From assembly GCA_017640615.1 (NCBI GenBank), contig JAEPQK010000003.1, positions 186,001 through 250,000 of the forward strand: DNA of 64,000 nucleotides. Reading direction: 5' to 3'. This document shows, in pieces, positions 63,251-64,000 of the stretch. The translations under genes and the position numbers were made by a program. Under the pieces are notes generated by a model. The model did not search any database and was not told where the DNA came from. It worked only from the letters and a program-made list of their open reading frames with translations. The DNA is from Rhizobiaceae bacterium. GTDB lineage: Bacteria > Pseudomonadota > Alphaproteobacteria > Rhizobiales > Rhizobiaceae. Numbering within the stretch: the stretch's first letter is position 1; every line of letters begins with the position of its first letter.

Positions 63251-64000
63251 CTAATCAGCACTAGCCGATTCGATGATTCCGCACAATTCGATGATCCGGT
63301 CGAAGGCGGGCCCCTCCTCGTCGGGGTCCTCGTCATCCGATCGGAATGCGCACATCTCGCCGATGCCGGAGGTACCGGAGGGGGTGAATGTGGTTCCGGG
63401 TGTGTTCGTGTCGTCTGTCACTGTCAGGTCGCCCGGATCGGTCGTGAAGCTCATGCCAAAATAGGGCACAGTCTCGTTGGTCGTAATCAGACCGTCGATA
63501 TATGAGCCGACGGCGGGGTTGCCGCCACCATCGACAGATACAAACCCTGCGAGCGCCGCTTGAGCGGTCGCCGGGTTGATGCCGAGCCCGAAAGCGTTGG
63601 CATCGGCGAGTCCACCATTCACCGTTAGTGTCTGCGAGATCGTCGGCATAAACGGATTGCCGTAGGCGATCGACACATCAGACACCTTGAAGTTCACGAC
63701 CGGAGCCACGCTGTAGATAAGGCCATCGCCCGAACCAACGAGCGGATTGTTGATGTCGAACGTCGTTGCGTATCGCAGGAAATCCCAGTTGGTGATTTCG
63801 ATGTCGTTGCGGTTGTTGTCAGGCCGCGTTGAATAGACCAGCCAGCGTCCACCGGTGGTGAACGGCGTCAGTGAGCCGGTATCGTTGTGAAAGTCACCGC
63901 CGGCCGCGAGAATTATGTCGCCTGTGCCGCTGTTCACGAAAGTCGCATTGGTATCCAGCACCATGTCGTTGTTGACGGACATGAGCAGCTGGAATGGCGA
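63251..64000 (-). CDS. TpsA exoprotein (filamentous-hemagglutinin type), C-terminal part
   Basis: The frame is open to the window end, so only the last 249 residues are seen. GDIILAAGGDFHNDTGSL and GGRWLVYSTRPDNNRND are the repeat and linker type found before the C-terminus of alphaproteobacterial hemagglutinin-like exoproteins. IAYGNPFMPTISQTLTVNG is an MBG-like segment. The tail is acidic and carries two cysteines (in GEMCAF and IELCGI) 23 residues apart. It is probably the substrate of the adjacent TpsB. The N-terminal TPS domain lies beyond the window. Confidence 0.82.
   Translation of the reverse strand, partial: SPFQLLMSVNNDMVLDTNATFVNSGTGDIILAAGGDFHNDTGSLTPFTTGGRWLVYSTRPDNNRNDIEITNWDFLRYATTFDINNPLVGSGDGLIYSVAPVVNFKVSDVSIAYGNPFMPTISQTLTVNGGLADANAFGLGINPATAQAALAGFVSVDGGGNPAVGSYIDGLITTNETVPYFGMSFTTDPGDLTVTDDTNTPGTTFTPSGTSGIGEMCAFRSDDEDPDEEGPAFDRIIELCGIIESASAD

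Overview
The window is about 64 kb of GC-rich chromosomal DNA from an alphaproteobacterium, most likely Hyphomicrobiales of the Mesorhizobium/Phyllobacteriaceae type. That placement is inferred from gene content and order: etfBA next to a 3-hydroxybutyryl-CoA dehydrogenase, cobST beside a BolA/DnaJ-like pair, IalB-family proteins, a DUF2125 protein, a TIGR02302 protein, a SAM-II riboswitch on metA, and an RpmB-DUF3108 pair. I saw no tRNA, rRNA, insertion sequence, prophage or CRISPR array. Genes are dense, with many 1-8 nt overlaps.

Layout. 1-8.5 kb: the end of a PduO-type cobalamin adenosyltransferase, a rhomboid protease, the electron-transfer flavoprotein pair, hydroxybutyryl-CoA dehydrogenase, a frameshifted diguanylate cyclase, a TlpA-type thioredoxin, argH, a small lipoprotein and lysA. 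8.5-13.5 kb: a PadR repressor with a perfect palindromic operator facing a CocE-like hydrolase, then a large TIGR02302 membrane protein. 13.5-22 kb: a single-domain response regulator, hpt, ftsEX, a YdcF protein, plsC, a ChaC-like cyclotransferase, DUF2125, and a two-winged-helix HxlR-like regulator divergent from two VOC proteins. 22-31 kb: tyrC and hisC divergent from metA (SAM-II aptamer plus intrinsic terminator), a MerR regulator and zinc-ribbon protein, a flavin oxidoreductase, a methyltransferase and gloB, and a DMT exporter. A strongly structured 130-nt segment at 30.9 kb is a candidate non-coding RNA. 31-37.4 kb: a complete PHO-box-driven pstSCAB-phoU-phoB operon without phoR. 37.4-45.3 kb: a ROK regulator, a di-heme c-type oxidoreductase and a secreted CRTAC1/FG-GAP protein in one overlapping operon, divergent from a xylose-type ABC importer xylFHG, with one perfect palindromic operator between them.

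45.3-54.5 kb: small envelope proteins, an MhqO/MhqD-like pair, two tandem small acetyltransferases, an AT-rich pair of tiny membrane proteins, bolA, a J-domain protein, cobS, cobT and a phytase-like secreted protein whose N-terminus appears to be encoded by a palindromic intergenic repeat. 54.5-58.8 kb looks like an accessory insert between conserved neighbours: two c-type cytochromes, a DUF305 membrane protein, an AraC regulator facing a phytanoyl-CoA dioxygenase-type enzyme, and a queuosine-precursor transporter with a preQ1-I riboswitch over its ribosome binding site. 58.8-64 kb: rpmB, DUF3108, and a minus-strand operon of tpsA (cut by the window end), tpsB and two IalB-family genes, suggesting a two-partner secretion system with dedicated periplasmic helpers.

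Most interesting for follow-up: the ROK/di-heme/CRTAC1 unit coupled to sugar uptake, the TPS-IalB operon, the structured RNA at 30.9 kb, and the SAM-II aptamer whose loop can compete with the metA leader terminator. All names rest on reading motifs and recalled family knowledge; no search was run.
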